Source: CAJXVY01 sp965657575
GTDB lineage: Bacteria; Actinomycetota; Actinomycetes; Actinomycetales; Microbacteriaceae
Direction: 5' to 3'
Length of the DNA: 13,350 nt
NCBI GenBank assembly: GCA_965657575.1
Contig: CBFHOK010000018.1
Coordinates: 1-13,350 of the forward strand
The notes beneath the pieces were generated by a model that worked only from the letters and a program-made list of their open reading frames with translations, did no database searches and had not been told where the DNA came from. Shown piece by piece: positions 1 through 6,806 of this stretch. Position numbers and translations under genes: made by a program. Position 1 is the first letter of the stretch. Each line of letters opens with the position of its first letter.

Positions 1-105
1 CGCGAAAAGCTTAGAAATCACTTGCTCGAACTGTTTGAGCTGATAGGAAACAGTGACCCACTGGTTTTGAAAGCCAGAGCGCGCCTTACCAGCATGCTGT
101 TTTAG
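1..105 (+). CDS. C-terminal tail of CnoX/YbbN-like thioredoxin-TPR protein (partial)
   Basis: Reading frame 1 is open from the window edge to a TAG at 103-105 and gives 34 residues beginning REKLRNHLLELFELIG and ending ARLTSMLF. The pattern of a helical LLELFELIG segment, a short N-S-D-P turn, a basic helix and a final small-x-LF is that of the C-terminal tetratricopeptide part of actinobacterial thioredoxin-fold CnoX/YbbN-like co-chaperones. The thioredoxin domain lies outside the window, so the identification rests on this tail alone. Its neighbour supports it weakly: in actinobacteria this gene is often followed by a cysteine desulfurase, and the next ATG here opens a desulfurase-like N-terminus. 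The stop codon is part of a possible -10 hexamer for that next gene. Confidence 0.5.
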   Translation, partial: REKLRNHLLELFELIGNSDPLVLKARARLTSMLF

Positions 106-117
106 TCTTAGAACATG
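103..117 (+). promoter_or_regulatory. Putative leaderless promoter -10 (TAGTCT) before ATG 115
   Basis: TAGTCT at 103-108 fits the actinobacterial TANNNT -10 hexamer and ends six bases before the ATG at 115. No Shine-Dalgarno sequence lies between them. This spacing would put the transcription start at or next to the A of the start codon, as in leaderless mRNAs. The same arrangement recurs at 6791 and 9311. No convincing -35 was identified. Confidence 0.35.
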
Positions 118-156
118 AAAGTTTTTCTGGACCACGCATCAACGACGCCTCTACGG
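115..156 (+). pseudogene. Cysteine desulfurase (IscS/NifS-like) 5' fragment, cut off at a junction
   Basis: From ATG 115 the frame reads MKVFLDHASTTPLR. This is a clear match to the opening of class V aminotransferase-fold cysteine desulfurases, whose N-termini typically read M-x-x-Y-L-D-x-A-A-T-T-P-L-R. After this the frame gives ANKTSVVKA and a TGA at 184-186, which no longer resembles the family. From about 158 a different frame encodes short-chain dehydrogenase sequence. So only about 14 of an expected 380 or so codons remain, with no PLP lysine and no catalytic cysteine. The position behind a CnoX-like tail agrees with the common actinobacterial order of thioredoxin-TPR, cysteine desulfurase and mnmA. 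It is either the scar of a real deletion or a contig misjoin. Confidence 0.55.
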
Positions 157-157
157 G

Positions 158-658
158 CTAACAAAACTTCTGTGGTCAAAGCTTGAAAAATCCTCAGGCA
201 GGGTGGTTCATCTAAGCTCCACCGCTCATCGAATGGGCAGGGCAATCAAAGATCCGGCAGAGCTATCGGGCAAAGAGATTGATTATGACCGCTGGCAACG
301 TTATGCCGACACAAAGCTTGCCTGCGCGCTGTTTGGTCGAGAGTTAGACATCAGAGCAAAGCTCATGGGGAGCAAGGTAAAAAGTGTCATTGCTCACCCC
401 GGCTGGGCAAGAACCGGATTGCAGGTTCACTACCCATCAAGATTTCACTTCCTCGCCCAAAATGCATTTCAAGGTGCGCAAAGTCAGATTATTGCCGCCA
501 CCAAAGAAGTTTCGGGTGGGGAGTTTTTCGCACCCAGTTTGGAGCTTTGGGGAAAGCCGAGGCAGATCAACGGAAGTCCTTTGAGCAGAGATCTGGAGCT
601 TTCAAAAAATCTTTGGGCGATGACCGAAGAGCTGGTTGGTAGTTTCAACATTAGCTAG
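158..658 (+). pseudogene. Short-chain dehydrogenase/reductase, C-terminal half only
   Basis: Recognisable SDR sequence starts at about 158 (LTKLLWSKLEKSSGRVVHL), in a different frame from the fragment before it. It runs into the catalytic region with the active-site serine (HLSSTAHRMG) and Y-x-x-x-K (YADTKLA), then the post-catalytic PG (AHPGWARTGLQ). It ends with the usual C-terminal LW-x-x-x-EEL helix and a TAG at 656-658. The resemblance is to the retinol-dehydrogenase-like NAD(P)-dependent SDRs of actinobacteria, normally about 290-320 residues. The N-terminal Rossmann half with the G-x-x-x-G-x-G dinucleotide motif is missing, so this copy should not bind cofactor. A GTG at 203 is the first start codon in frame, but starting there would cut into the beta strand before the catalytic serine. 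I therefore treat it as a remnant rather than a 151-residue protein. Confidence 0.7.
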
Positions 659-710
659 TTCTAATCAATTGTGTTCCTGCTTTTCACAAAATTCGACAAG
701 GATAGTACTT

Positions 711-2081
711 ATGGGAGAGCAAATACGAATAGGGTCGCGCAAGGTCCTGGAGCTGAGGCGAGAAAGAGATGTGCTTGACCTGGTGTTTTGGACAATCGTT
801 TTTCTGCCTGTTCTGCTGTTTGTTCTTGACGGTGGATTGGTCGGAAACTCATCTCTCGCAGATTGGCTTTCAAGCACTAATCGAGTTTTAGCCCTGGTCG
901 CTACTTCAATTCTGCTAATTCACCTCTTGCTCGTCGCCAGAATTAGCTGGGTTGAAAAGATTTTGGGACTGGATGGTGCAACCTCAAGACATAAAAAACT
1001 CGGGAAGCCGATTATCTATCTATTTGCCTTGCATCTTCTGTTTTCTGTTTCCCACTACGCATTGGTCTCGGAGCAAACTCTTATCGCAGGGCTTCTCGAA
1101 TTGAATCTCAATTACTTGGAGATTGGTCTGGCAACTGCGGGATTCTTGGTGATGATTGTTGTTGCCTACACCTCAGCGGTTGCCTTCAGGAAAAGGTTTT
1201 CCTACGAGCTGTGGTACTTCATACATCTGGCCAGTTACATCGCTGTTCTGTTGGCAATTCCTCACCAATTTGTTTTTGGAACGGACTTTCTCTCTCAGGC
1301 TTGGATGAGTGCTTTTTATGTGGCACTTTACCTATTTGTTTTCGGGTCGGTGGGGTGGTTTCGCCTGCTCGCTCCAATTTCCCAATCAATCGGTTTGAAA
1401 ATAACTAAAATTGAGCCGGAACAGAACAACACCACCAGCATCCACGTGGACGGTGCCGCCCTTCGCAATCTCCCATACGAGGCTGGGCAGTTTTTTATGG
1501 TTAGAGTTCTCACTAGAAATCTGTGGTTGCAGGCGCATCCGTTTAGCGTTTCTAGTTCCCCAAACGAAAAAACCCTCAGATTCACGATTGGTTCGCGGGG
1601 TGATTTCACCTCGGAAATTCCAAAGTTGAAAATTGGAACCCGAGTTATTTTGGAGGGGCCTTACGGAATATTCAGTGAGAAAACCCGAACCAAAAGGAAA
1701 ATGCTCATGATTGCAGCGGGAATTGGGGTTGCGCCAGTAAGGTCGCTTGCAAGATCGGTTGTTTGTGAGCCTGGTGATGTGACCATTTTGTACAGGGTGA
1801 ATGATTCAAAAGATGCTGCACTACTTAAAGAACTTAAAGAGATTTCCATCACGAAGGGCCACAATCTAATCGTTTTGGACGGCGAAAGATTTGACCAGAG
1901 CTGGCTTCCGGGCAAAAGCGAAAAACCTGAACACGCGCGACTGCTCGAAATGGCTCCGCACGCTCTCGAAAGTGATGTATACGTCTGCGGTCCTGCTGCC
2001 TGGACGTCTTCCGTTGAGAGGACCCTCAGGAACATCAACGTCAAGAGTGACCAAATACACGCCGAGGAGTTTGCCTGGTGA
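711..2081 (+). CDS. Ferric reductase-like transmembrane haem/FAD/NAD(P)H oxidoreductase
   Basis: This 456-residue membrane flavocytochrome is predicted to pass electrons from cytosolic NAD(P)H through FAD and two b-type haems to an acceptor outside the membrane. The N-terminal 220 residues are a six-helix ferric-reductase-like domain. H94/H108 and H172/H185 are spaced 14 and 13 residues apart, as expected of the two bis-histidine haem sites. The FAD-binding barrel follows, with HPFSVSSSP (276-284) and GPYG (316-319). The nucleotide domain has AAGIGVAP (335-342) and VCGP (425-428), and the chain ends EEFAW with a terminal aromatic residue. I chose ATG 711 because AAGGA at 698-702 gives an eight-base spacing; the in-frame codons further upstream (from 636) lie over the SDR tail. 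The last four bases overlap the next gene (GTGA), so the two are probably translationally coupled. The true acceptor (Fe3+, Cu2+, a quinone or the neighbouring flavoprotein) cannot be read from the sequence. Confidence 0.88.
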   Translation: MGEQIRIGSRKVLELRRERDVLDLVFWTIVFLPVLLFVLDGGLVGNSSLADWLSSTNRVLALVATSILLIHLLLVARISWVEKILGLDGATSRHKKLGKPIIYLFALHLLFSVSHYALVSEQTLIAGLLELNLNYLEIGLATAGFLVMIVVAYTSAVAFRKRFSYELWYFIHLASYIAVLLAIPHQFVFGTDFLSQAWMSAFYVALYLFVFGSVGWFRLLAPISQSIGLKITKIEPEQNNTTSIHVDGAALRNLPYEAGQFFMVRVLTRNLWLQAHPFSVSSSPNEKTLRFTIGSRGDFTSEIPKLKIGTRVILEGPYGIFSEKTRTKRKMLMIAAGIGVAPVRSLARSVVCEPGDVTILYRVNDSKDAALLKELKEISITKGHNLIVLDGERFDQSWLPGKSEKPEHARLLEMAPHALESDVYVCGPAAWTSSVERTLRNINVKSDQIHAEEFAW

Positions 2082-2722
2082 GAAAAACGACCCTGCTAAC
2101 TGCTTCTGTTGCAACTTTCAGTGCTTTGTATGTTGCCCAGAACATGGCTCTTGAGAGCAACCAACCCTTGGTTTTGATGGTTGAAGCAACCGAACCAGAA
2201 ATCAGTTTCTCGGACGACTCCGAGAATCTGCCAGCAGAAACTCCCGCTGATACGAACACTCCGAACTCCTCGGATACCACAGAACCGGCGACGAGCGAAG
2301 TCGAGACTTCTGAACAACCACAGGTTGAGCAGACTTCCGAAGCTAATCAACCTCAAGCCCCTGCTCAACAGGATGAGCCAGAACCGTCTGCAGCCCAAGA
2401 GAGCACTTCACCAGATCCGGAACCTTTACCTGAACAGCAAGCGGAGCCGGTTGAACAAAAACCCGTAATCAAAACAGTCAGTTCCGGCACGATTGAATAC
2501 CAATACGGGGTGATTCAAATAGGGCTGACCTCAACAGACGGCAAGCTAACTGAAGTAAAAGTCCTGCAGGGAGACACTAGCTACGGCCGAGGAGCCACCT
2601 ATACTGCCCTAATTAATGCCACACTGGCTGCCCAGGGCACGAATTTCGGCAATTACTCAGGAGCTACTTTCACCACCGAGGCATTCAGATCAGCAGTTTC
2701 AGATGCCCTTAGCAAACTCTAA
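2078..2722 (+). CDS. Membrane-anchored FMN-binding domain protein (covalent FMN carrier)
   Basis: The 214 residues have three parts: an N-terminal hydrophobic anchor or signal (about 4-25), a linker rich in Glu, Pro, Ser, Thr and Gln (about 32-125), and a C-terminal FMN_bind domain (about 128-214). The domain carries SGATFTTEAF. By analogy with NqrC and RnfG, Thr197 (codon 2666-2668) would be the residue that receives FMN through a phosphoester bond made by ApbE. The start is GTG 2078, inside the stop of the reductase gene, with GAGGAG at 2064-2069. An outward flavin domain behind a ferric-reductase-like protein is a known actinobacterial pairing, so the likely role is electron relay on the outer face. 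Its stop codon overlaps that of the opposing apbE gene by four bases. The linker is too acidic and degenerate to align with anything. Confidence 0.85.
   Translation: MRKTTLLTASVATFSALYVAQNMALESNQPLVLMVEATEPEISFSDDSENLPAETPADTNTPNSSDTTEPATSEVETSEQPQVEQTSEANQPQAPAQQDEPEPSAAQESTSPDPEPLPEQQAEPVEQKPVIKTVSSGTIEYQYGVIQIGLTSTDGKLTEVKVLQGDTSYGRGATYTALINATLAAQGTNFGNYSGATFTTEAFRSAVSDALSKL
2666..2668 (+). other. Predicted flavinylation-site codon (Thr197 of the FMN-binding protein)
   Basis: The ACT codon encodes the threonine of S-G-A-T, the motif used by ApbE enzymes to attach FMN in NqrC, RnfG and other FMN_bind proteins. The residue usually seen as Asp or Glu a few positions earlier is not obvious here (the sequence is GNYSGAT). 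Confidence 0.65.
2719..2722. other. Tail-to-tail overlap of two stop codons (CTAA)
   Basis: TAA of the FMN-binding gene (2720-2722, + strand) and TAG of apbE (2721-2719, - strand) share the tetranucleotide CTAA. There is no intergenic space and no room for a bidirectional terminator, so the convergent transcripts must end inside one another's genes or form an antisense overlap. Confidence 0.9.
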
Positions 2723-3477
2723 AGTTTTCCCAAAAGTTGATAAAAACCTTTTGTGGACCTTATTTCCCTGTGTTTTGTGACAACCATTGCAGCGACACCC
2801 TCTGGCAATAGCTCCATCGCCTCAGCTCCACCAGCAATCAGCACCGTTGCCCAAACGTCCGCAGTGACCAAATCACCTGCGACAACACTTGCCTGGTCAA
2901 ACTCATCACTTTGTCTCCAGATGTGTTCTCCCCGCTCGCTGTTTCCACTTGTGGCAACAGCCCGGAATGTCGTTGAGTCCAATTCCAAGATCATGTTTAT
3001 GAATGAATCCTCAGATGCAATTGGTTGAAGGTTTGAAAGCCCAACCCTTGTGAGCGTGGAATTGCTCAGCTCTCTTGATAGCAAAACGTCCCCGCCGGCG
3101 TTGAGAGTGAATTGGCGAAAACCGTTTGCCTCAAGGAAATCGCTCGCGTTTTGAGCGGCCCATGTTTTCACAATTCCCGAAGGATCAGTCTCTCCACTAG
3201 GAGATTTCGGATCAAAAAAACCTTTGGTTTGAGTTTTCCAGTATTCAGCTTTTTTCCAAATATCCTGCTGAATTGAAGAGGCGTTTTCTAGCGCAAGCTC
3301 TCCCTTGTTTATCTTTGAGAGTTCGCTGTTATCGAGGTAGGTAGAAAATCGTTGATTGGCATCCTCAATAATCTCCATAGCCATCTTGCAGAAGTGTTCG
3401 GCTTCAATCTCATTTCTATAATCCAGAATCTTGAATATAAAACCGGTGCCCATTGAACCAGCTTGGAATTGAAACAC
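2719..3477 (-). CDS. apbE: FAD:protein FMN transferase (ApbE)
   Basis: This enzyme cleaves FAD and transfers FMN to a Ser or Thr of FMN_bind proteins, so the protein at 2078-2722 is its obvious substrate. Family signatures over 252 residues are MGTGF (9-13), FSTYLDNSELSKIN (44-57), GFFDP (86-90), DPSGIVKTWA (98-107, where a Thr replaces the usual Gly after Lys), NAGGDV (126-131), ATSGNSERGEH (175-185), and the metal-site region TADVWAT (205-211, Asp207). The frame is open up to 3588, but that would overlap the regulator gene by over 100 bases. GTG 3477, four bases past the regulator stop and just before the first beta strand, is preferred and implies translational coupling. I see no signal peptide or lipobox, unlike many Gram-negative ApbEs, so this enzyme may act in the cytosol before its target is exported. 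Confidence 0.88.
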   Translation of the reverse strand: MFQFQAGSMGTGFIFKILDYRNEIEAEHFCKMAMEIIEDANQRFSTYLDNSELSKINKGELALENASSIQQDIWKKAEYWKTQTKGFFDPKSPSGETDPSGIVKTWAAQNASDFLEANGFRQFTLNAGGDVLLSRELSNSTLTRVGLSNLQPIASEDSFINMILELDSTTFRAVATSGNSERGEHIWRQSDEFDQASVVAGDLVTADVWATVLIAGGAEAMELLPEGVAAMVVTKHREIRSTKGFYQLLGKL

Positions 3478-3481
3478 TTTC

Positions 3482-4144
3482 TCAGACAAGTTTGTAGCCC
3501 ATTCCTCGAACGGTAACAATCGATTCAGCCCCAAGTTTTTGACGGAGGTATCTAACATAAACGTCCACCACGTTACTTCCAGGGTCATGAGCTAATTCCC
3601 AGACCCGAGAGAGAATCTGTTCACGAGATAACACCTGCCCTGGGTTGCGCATAAACATCTCCAGCATTGTGAACTCTCTGCTGGTGACGTCGAATTCTTT
3701 GCCCGCAACGTTGAGCTTTCGACTCAGAAGATCTAGCTGAATTTCTTTGTGACGCAAAATATTCTCAGACTTCGTTCCCTCGATAGGCCTTTGTATTCGC
3801 CGCTTTACTCGCACGAGAAGTTCTTCAAAGCTAAATGGTTTTGACATGTAATCATCGGCCCCGCCATCAAAACTGGCAACCGTGTCATCTACGCTATCTC
3901 TTGCGGTCAGAACCAGAATTGGAATCTCGTTTCCTGTGCCTCGAAGCTCCTGCATAACCTCAAAACCATCCTTGCCGGGCAGTCCAATATCCAGTATCAG
4001 AAGGTCAAACTGACTCGATTTGAGAATTGCAAGTGCCTGATCACCGCTGGTCGCAACTGTTGTCACATATCCTGCCGACTGCAGTCCTTTTGAGATGAAG
4101 CTTGAGATGCGATCCGCATCCTCGGCGATAAGAATTTTGCTCAT
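3482..4144 (-). CDS. OmpR/PhoB-family response regulator
   Basis: The 220 residues form a receiver domain (about 1-115) and a winged-helix DNA-binding domain (about 125-220). Receiver landmarks are all present: acidic pocket E8-D9, phosphoacceptor D52 in LILDIGLPGKDG, switch T80 in LTARD, and K102 in SKPFSFEEL. The effector domain shows TSREFTMLEMFMRNPGQVLS, the recognition-helix region NVVDVYVRYLRQKL, and the wing VTVRGMGYKLV. ATG 4144 has a strong AAGGAGG sequence just upstream and overlaps the kinase stop by four bases (ATGA). The cognate kinase is therefore the gene immediately upstream. Likely targets are its own operon and the reductase/FMN genes. The inverted repeat at 6733-6774 is a candidate binding site, but nothing in the sequence proves this. 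Confidence 0.93.
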   Translation of the reverse strand: MSKILIAEDADRISSFISKGLQSAGYVTTVATSGDQALAILKSSQFDLLILDIGLPGKDGFEVMQELRGTGNEIPILVLTARDSVDDTVASFDGGADDYMSKPFSFEELLVRVKRRIQRPIEGTKSENILRHKEIQLDLLSRKLNVAGKEFDVTSREFTMLEMFMRNPGQVLSREQILSRVWELAHDPGSNVVDVYVRYLRQKLGAESIVTVRGMGYKLV

Positions 4145-5367
4145 TCTTCCCTCCTTGGCAGAACAATACCGACCCAGGCGCCTCCATATTTGCTTTCATC
4201 AATACGTAGGTATCCACCGTGCGTCAATGCGATGGCCTCCACCACCGCCAGTCCAAGTCCACTTCCCTCGCCTTTTTCTGTATGTTGCTTGCCGCGAGCA
4301 AACCTTTTCTTTATCCGCTCACGCTGATCAATATCGATTCCAGGGCCACTGTCAGCAACAAAAAAAGCAACGTAGTTCTCGCCGCATTCAATGCCGACTT
4401 CTATTTGCTCATTATCTCGGGTCTGCTTGGTGGCGTTGTCTGCGAGTTGAAGTACGGCCTGAGTAATTCGCTGTCTGTCAATTCTCAAAGTAAATTCACA
4501 TGCTTGCTTGCTTGGCATCCATGTCCTCTGTGCTAAAGCCTCAGCCTTGACGAATAGTTCATCATTGAATTGGTTGAGGTCAACATCCTGTAACTCAATG
4601 AATCCCGGTTGATTAGATTTCGTAAGTGTTTGCAGGTCGAACACAAGCCTGCTCATCCTGGAAAGCTCGTCCTTGACAATCTCTAGGCTTGCTAAATTTC
4701 CATCGGGGTCAGTCTCAAGTAAATCTAGGTGACCTCTTATTACCGTGAGAGGGGTTCTCAGCTCGTGACCTGCGTCATCAACAAATTGCCGCTGGTTGNN
4801 NNNNNNNNGACCCGAGGCAAACCAGCCGATGACTATCGATATTGTGATTGAGACTAAAGCGAGCGAGGCAAAGCTTGCAAGAGCAATAGCCGTCTGTTGC
4901 TGCTGAGGTTGAACATTGAACGCGGCTATCAAAAAACCAGAGTCGCTTTCAGCATTCACTGGCAGGGAAATCCATCGAAACGCACCGAGGTCATTTTCAT
5001 AATTCCCCAACTGGGTTTGTGTCACCTGGGTGACCAGACCTAAGAATTCTGCATCTTGGTCAAGTCGAATGCCACTCATTCCGCTTCTCACGCTTACCTG
5101 CGAATTGACAATTGCAAATATCTGTTCATTTTGATCTGGGGAGCTACGCTGGACGAATTCGTTGAGAAGGGATTGTGCGGAATCATAGTTCTCTGCAAGA
5201 AGCACAACTTCACTGGTTTCCCTAATTAGTGAATCATCAATTTGTTTATCCGCTTGCTGTTGAAAAATAACCGACGCACCCGCAGAAAGTCCAACTGTGA
5301 TGGCCAAAAGTGGTAGAGCCATCCAGATGACTATTCTTAGCCTGAGTGAGCGAGATTTTACGGTCAC
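4141..5367 (-). CDS. Membrane sensor histidine kinase (interrupted by an N gap)
   Basis: Numbering counts the N gap as four residues. TM1 (about 11-35) and TM2 (about 161-185) flank an extracytoplasmic sensor region of about 125 residues with no recognised fold. A DHp helix follows with FVDDAGHELRTPLTVI (phosphorylated His about 201). The catalytic domain has the N box around QLADNATKQT (Asn about 311), the G1 box VADSGPGID, and the G2 box GEGSGLGLAVVEA. The ten Ns at 4799-4808 stand exactly where a HAMP linker of about 50 residues should be. The recorded 408-residue length is therefore probably too short, and the frame continuity across the Ns is nominal. The start is GTG 5367 with GAGGT five bases upstream, overlapping the lipoprotein stop by four bases. 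Position in the run suggests it senses something handled by the lipoprotein or the acidic secreted protein. Confidence 0.9.
   Translation of the reverse strand: MTVKSRSLRLRIVIWMALPLLAITVGLSAGASVIFQQQADKQIDDSLIRETSEVVLLAENYDSAQSLLNEFVQRSSPDQNEQIFAIVNSQVSVRSGMSGIRLDQDAEFLGLVTQVTQTQLGNYENDLGAFRWISLPVNAESDSGFLIAAFNVQPQQQQTAIALASFASLALVSITISIVIGWFASGXXXXNQRQFVDDAGHELRTPLTVIRGHLDLLETDPDGNLASLEIVKDELSRMSRLVFDLQTLTKSNQPGFIELQDVDLNQFNDELFVKAEALAQRTWMPSKQACEFTLRIDRQRITQAVLQLADNATKQTRDNEQIEVGIECGENYVAFFVADSGPGIDIDQRERIKKRFARGKQHTEKGEGSGLGLAVVEAIALTHGGYLRIDESKYGGAWVGIVLPRREE
4799..4808. other. Assembly gap (10 N) inside the histidine kinase gene
   Basis: Ten undetermined bases separate the end of TM2 (GWFASG) from the DHp helix (NQRQFVDDAGHE). 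In related kinases about 50-60 residues of HAMP domain lie between these points, so the real gap is probably longer than shown and the run is a scaffold placeholder. Confidence 0.95.
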
Positions 5368-5936
5368 CGAACCTCATATTCAAAGTCTTCTTCGACTCGT
5401 TCCAGATCATCATCATCTCTCTCATAGACGGGTAAATCGGCTGAATCAAATACGCCGTTTCCGTTGTCTGCGTACAATCTCGCCACAAGCTCCGAGTCAA
5501 AAGATAACCGAGTACTGAGATCAAGTGTCACCGGCTGTGCGGTTGGACTGACCTTCGAATATCCGAGAATTTCTCCGCTTTCACGAAAAATAACCAACAG
5601 GCCAGCAGCTAGTGAAGTTTGTATCTCAGCAATTTGAACAGAGGTTCCATCTCCAGATTGATCCTCGATTTCAATCTCTGAGTCATCTATAACCATTGAC
5701 TGGTCTCCCTCTGCCCCGATTCCAGCCGATGCGTCCGACGAATCAGAATCAGTAGTTTCATTCTCACTATCAGATGGCTGAGTAGGTGGGTTTAACGTTT
5801 CCGAATCTGCGGACTCCTCGGACTGAGTCGTTTCAGTTGTATTCAGCTCAATTGAGTCTGGTATTGAAGATAGATCTGATTGTTGGGTGCACCCTGAGAT
5901 TGCAAGAACCGCAATGGCAGCAGCTAATTTCTTCAC
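5364..5936 (-). CDS. Acidic lipoprotein with a DUF7282-like C-terminal domain
   Basis: This is a 190-residue exported lipoprotein. Residues 1-16 are a lipoprotein signal with lipobox ISGC and Cys16 as the lipidation site. Residues about 17-85 form a Ser/Thr/Glu/Asp-rich linker. The C-terminal part (about 90-190) is a predicted beta domain with ESGEILGYSKVSP, a V-T-L-D-L strand, ARLYADNGNGVFDSADLPVY, and a very acidic end (ERDDDDLERVEEDFEYEV). The order G-x-x-L-G-x-S, then V-x-L-D, then L-x-A-x-L-Y-x-D-x-x-x-G-x-F-D resembles the DUF7282 family known from haloarchaeal and some actinobacterial surface proteins. That match is from memory and tentative. The D-N-G-N-G-V-F-D loop could bind Ca2+. 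The GTG start at 5936 lies 24 bases after the poly-Asp gene stop, with only a weak GAAG as ribosome site. The gene overlaps the kinase by four bases, so it may be an accessory to signal sensing. Confidence 0.7.
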   Translation of the reverse strand: MKKLAAAIAVLAISGCTQQSDLSSIPDSIELNTTETTQSEESADSETLNPPTQPSDSENETTDSDSSDASAGIGAEGDQSMVIDDSEIEIEDQSGDGTSVQIAEIQTSLAAGLLVIFRESGEILGYSKVSPTAQPVTLDLSTRLSFDSELVARLYADNGNGVFDSADLPVYERDDDDLERVEEDFEYEVR

Positions 5937-5960
5937 AGTCTTCAGGCTACCCGACTTCGA

Positions 5961-6695
<735 letters not shown>

Positions 6696-6803
6696 GTCTT
6701 TCTCCTTCGACTGACTAAATAAAACCAGTTCAACGTGAAAAAAGACAGCAATATCGATTAAAGATTTCTCACGTAAAGCACAAGTGAATTTAGACTGAGT
6801 TGA
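6696..6803. promoter_or_regulatory. Divergent promoter region with an interrupted inverted repeat
   Basis: These 108 bases lie between the divergent starts of the poly-Asp gene (-) and the DUF4395 gene (+). ACGTGAAAAA at 6733-6742 and TTTCTCACGT at 6765-6774 form an inverted repeat matching at 9 of 10 positions, with 22 AT-rich bases between the arms (including ATCGAT). Such a pair of half-sites could bind a dimeric regulator such as the adjacent OmpR-type protein. A possible leftward promoter is TTGTGC and TAATCG, 17 bases apart on the minus strand, but it is weak. Confidence 0.4.
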
Positions 6804-6806
6804 GTG
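6791..6806 (+). promoter_or_regulatory. Putative leaderless promoter -10 (TAGACT) before GTG 6804
   Basis: TAGACT at 6791-6796 ends seven bases before the GTG start of the DUF4395 gene. There is no usable Shine-Dalgarno sequence, and an in-frame TGA stands directly before the GTG. This matches a leaderless start and repeats the exact hexamer found at 9311. Confidence 0.4.

Noticed and set aside
203..658. Intact 151-residue short-chain dehydrogenase starting at GTG 203
   Set aside because: The start falls inside a core beta strand, family sequence continues upstream to about 158, and the cofactor-binding half is missing.
669..689. TTGTG/CACAA inverted repeat before the reductase gene
   Set aside because: Only five-base arms in an AT-rich stretch; expected by chance.
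3478..3588. Upstream start for apbE overlapping the response regulator
   Set aside because: The added residues are the out-of-frame reading of the regulator C-terminus and do not belong to the ApbE family.
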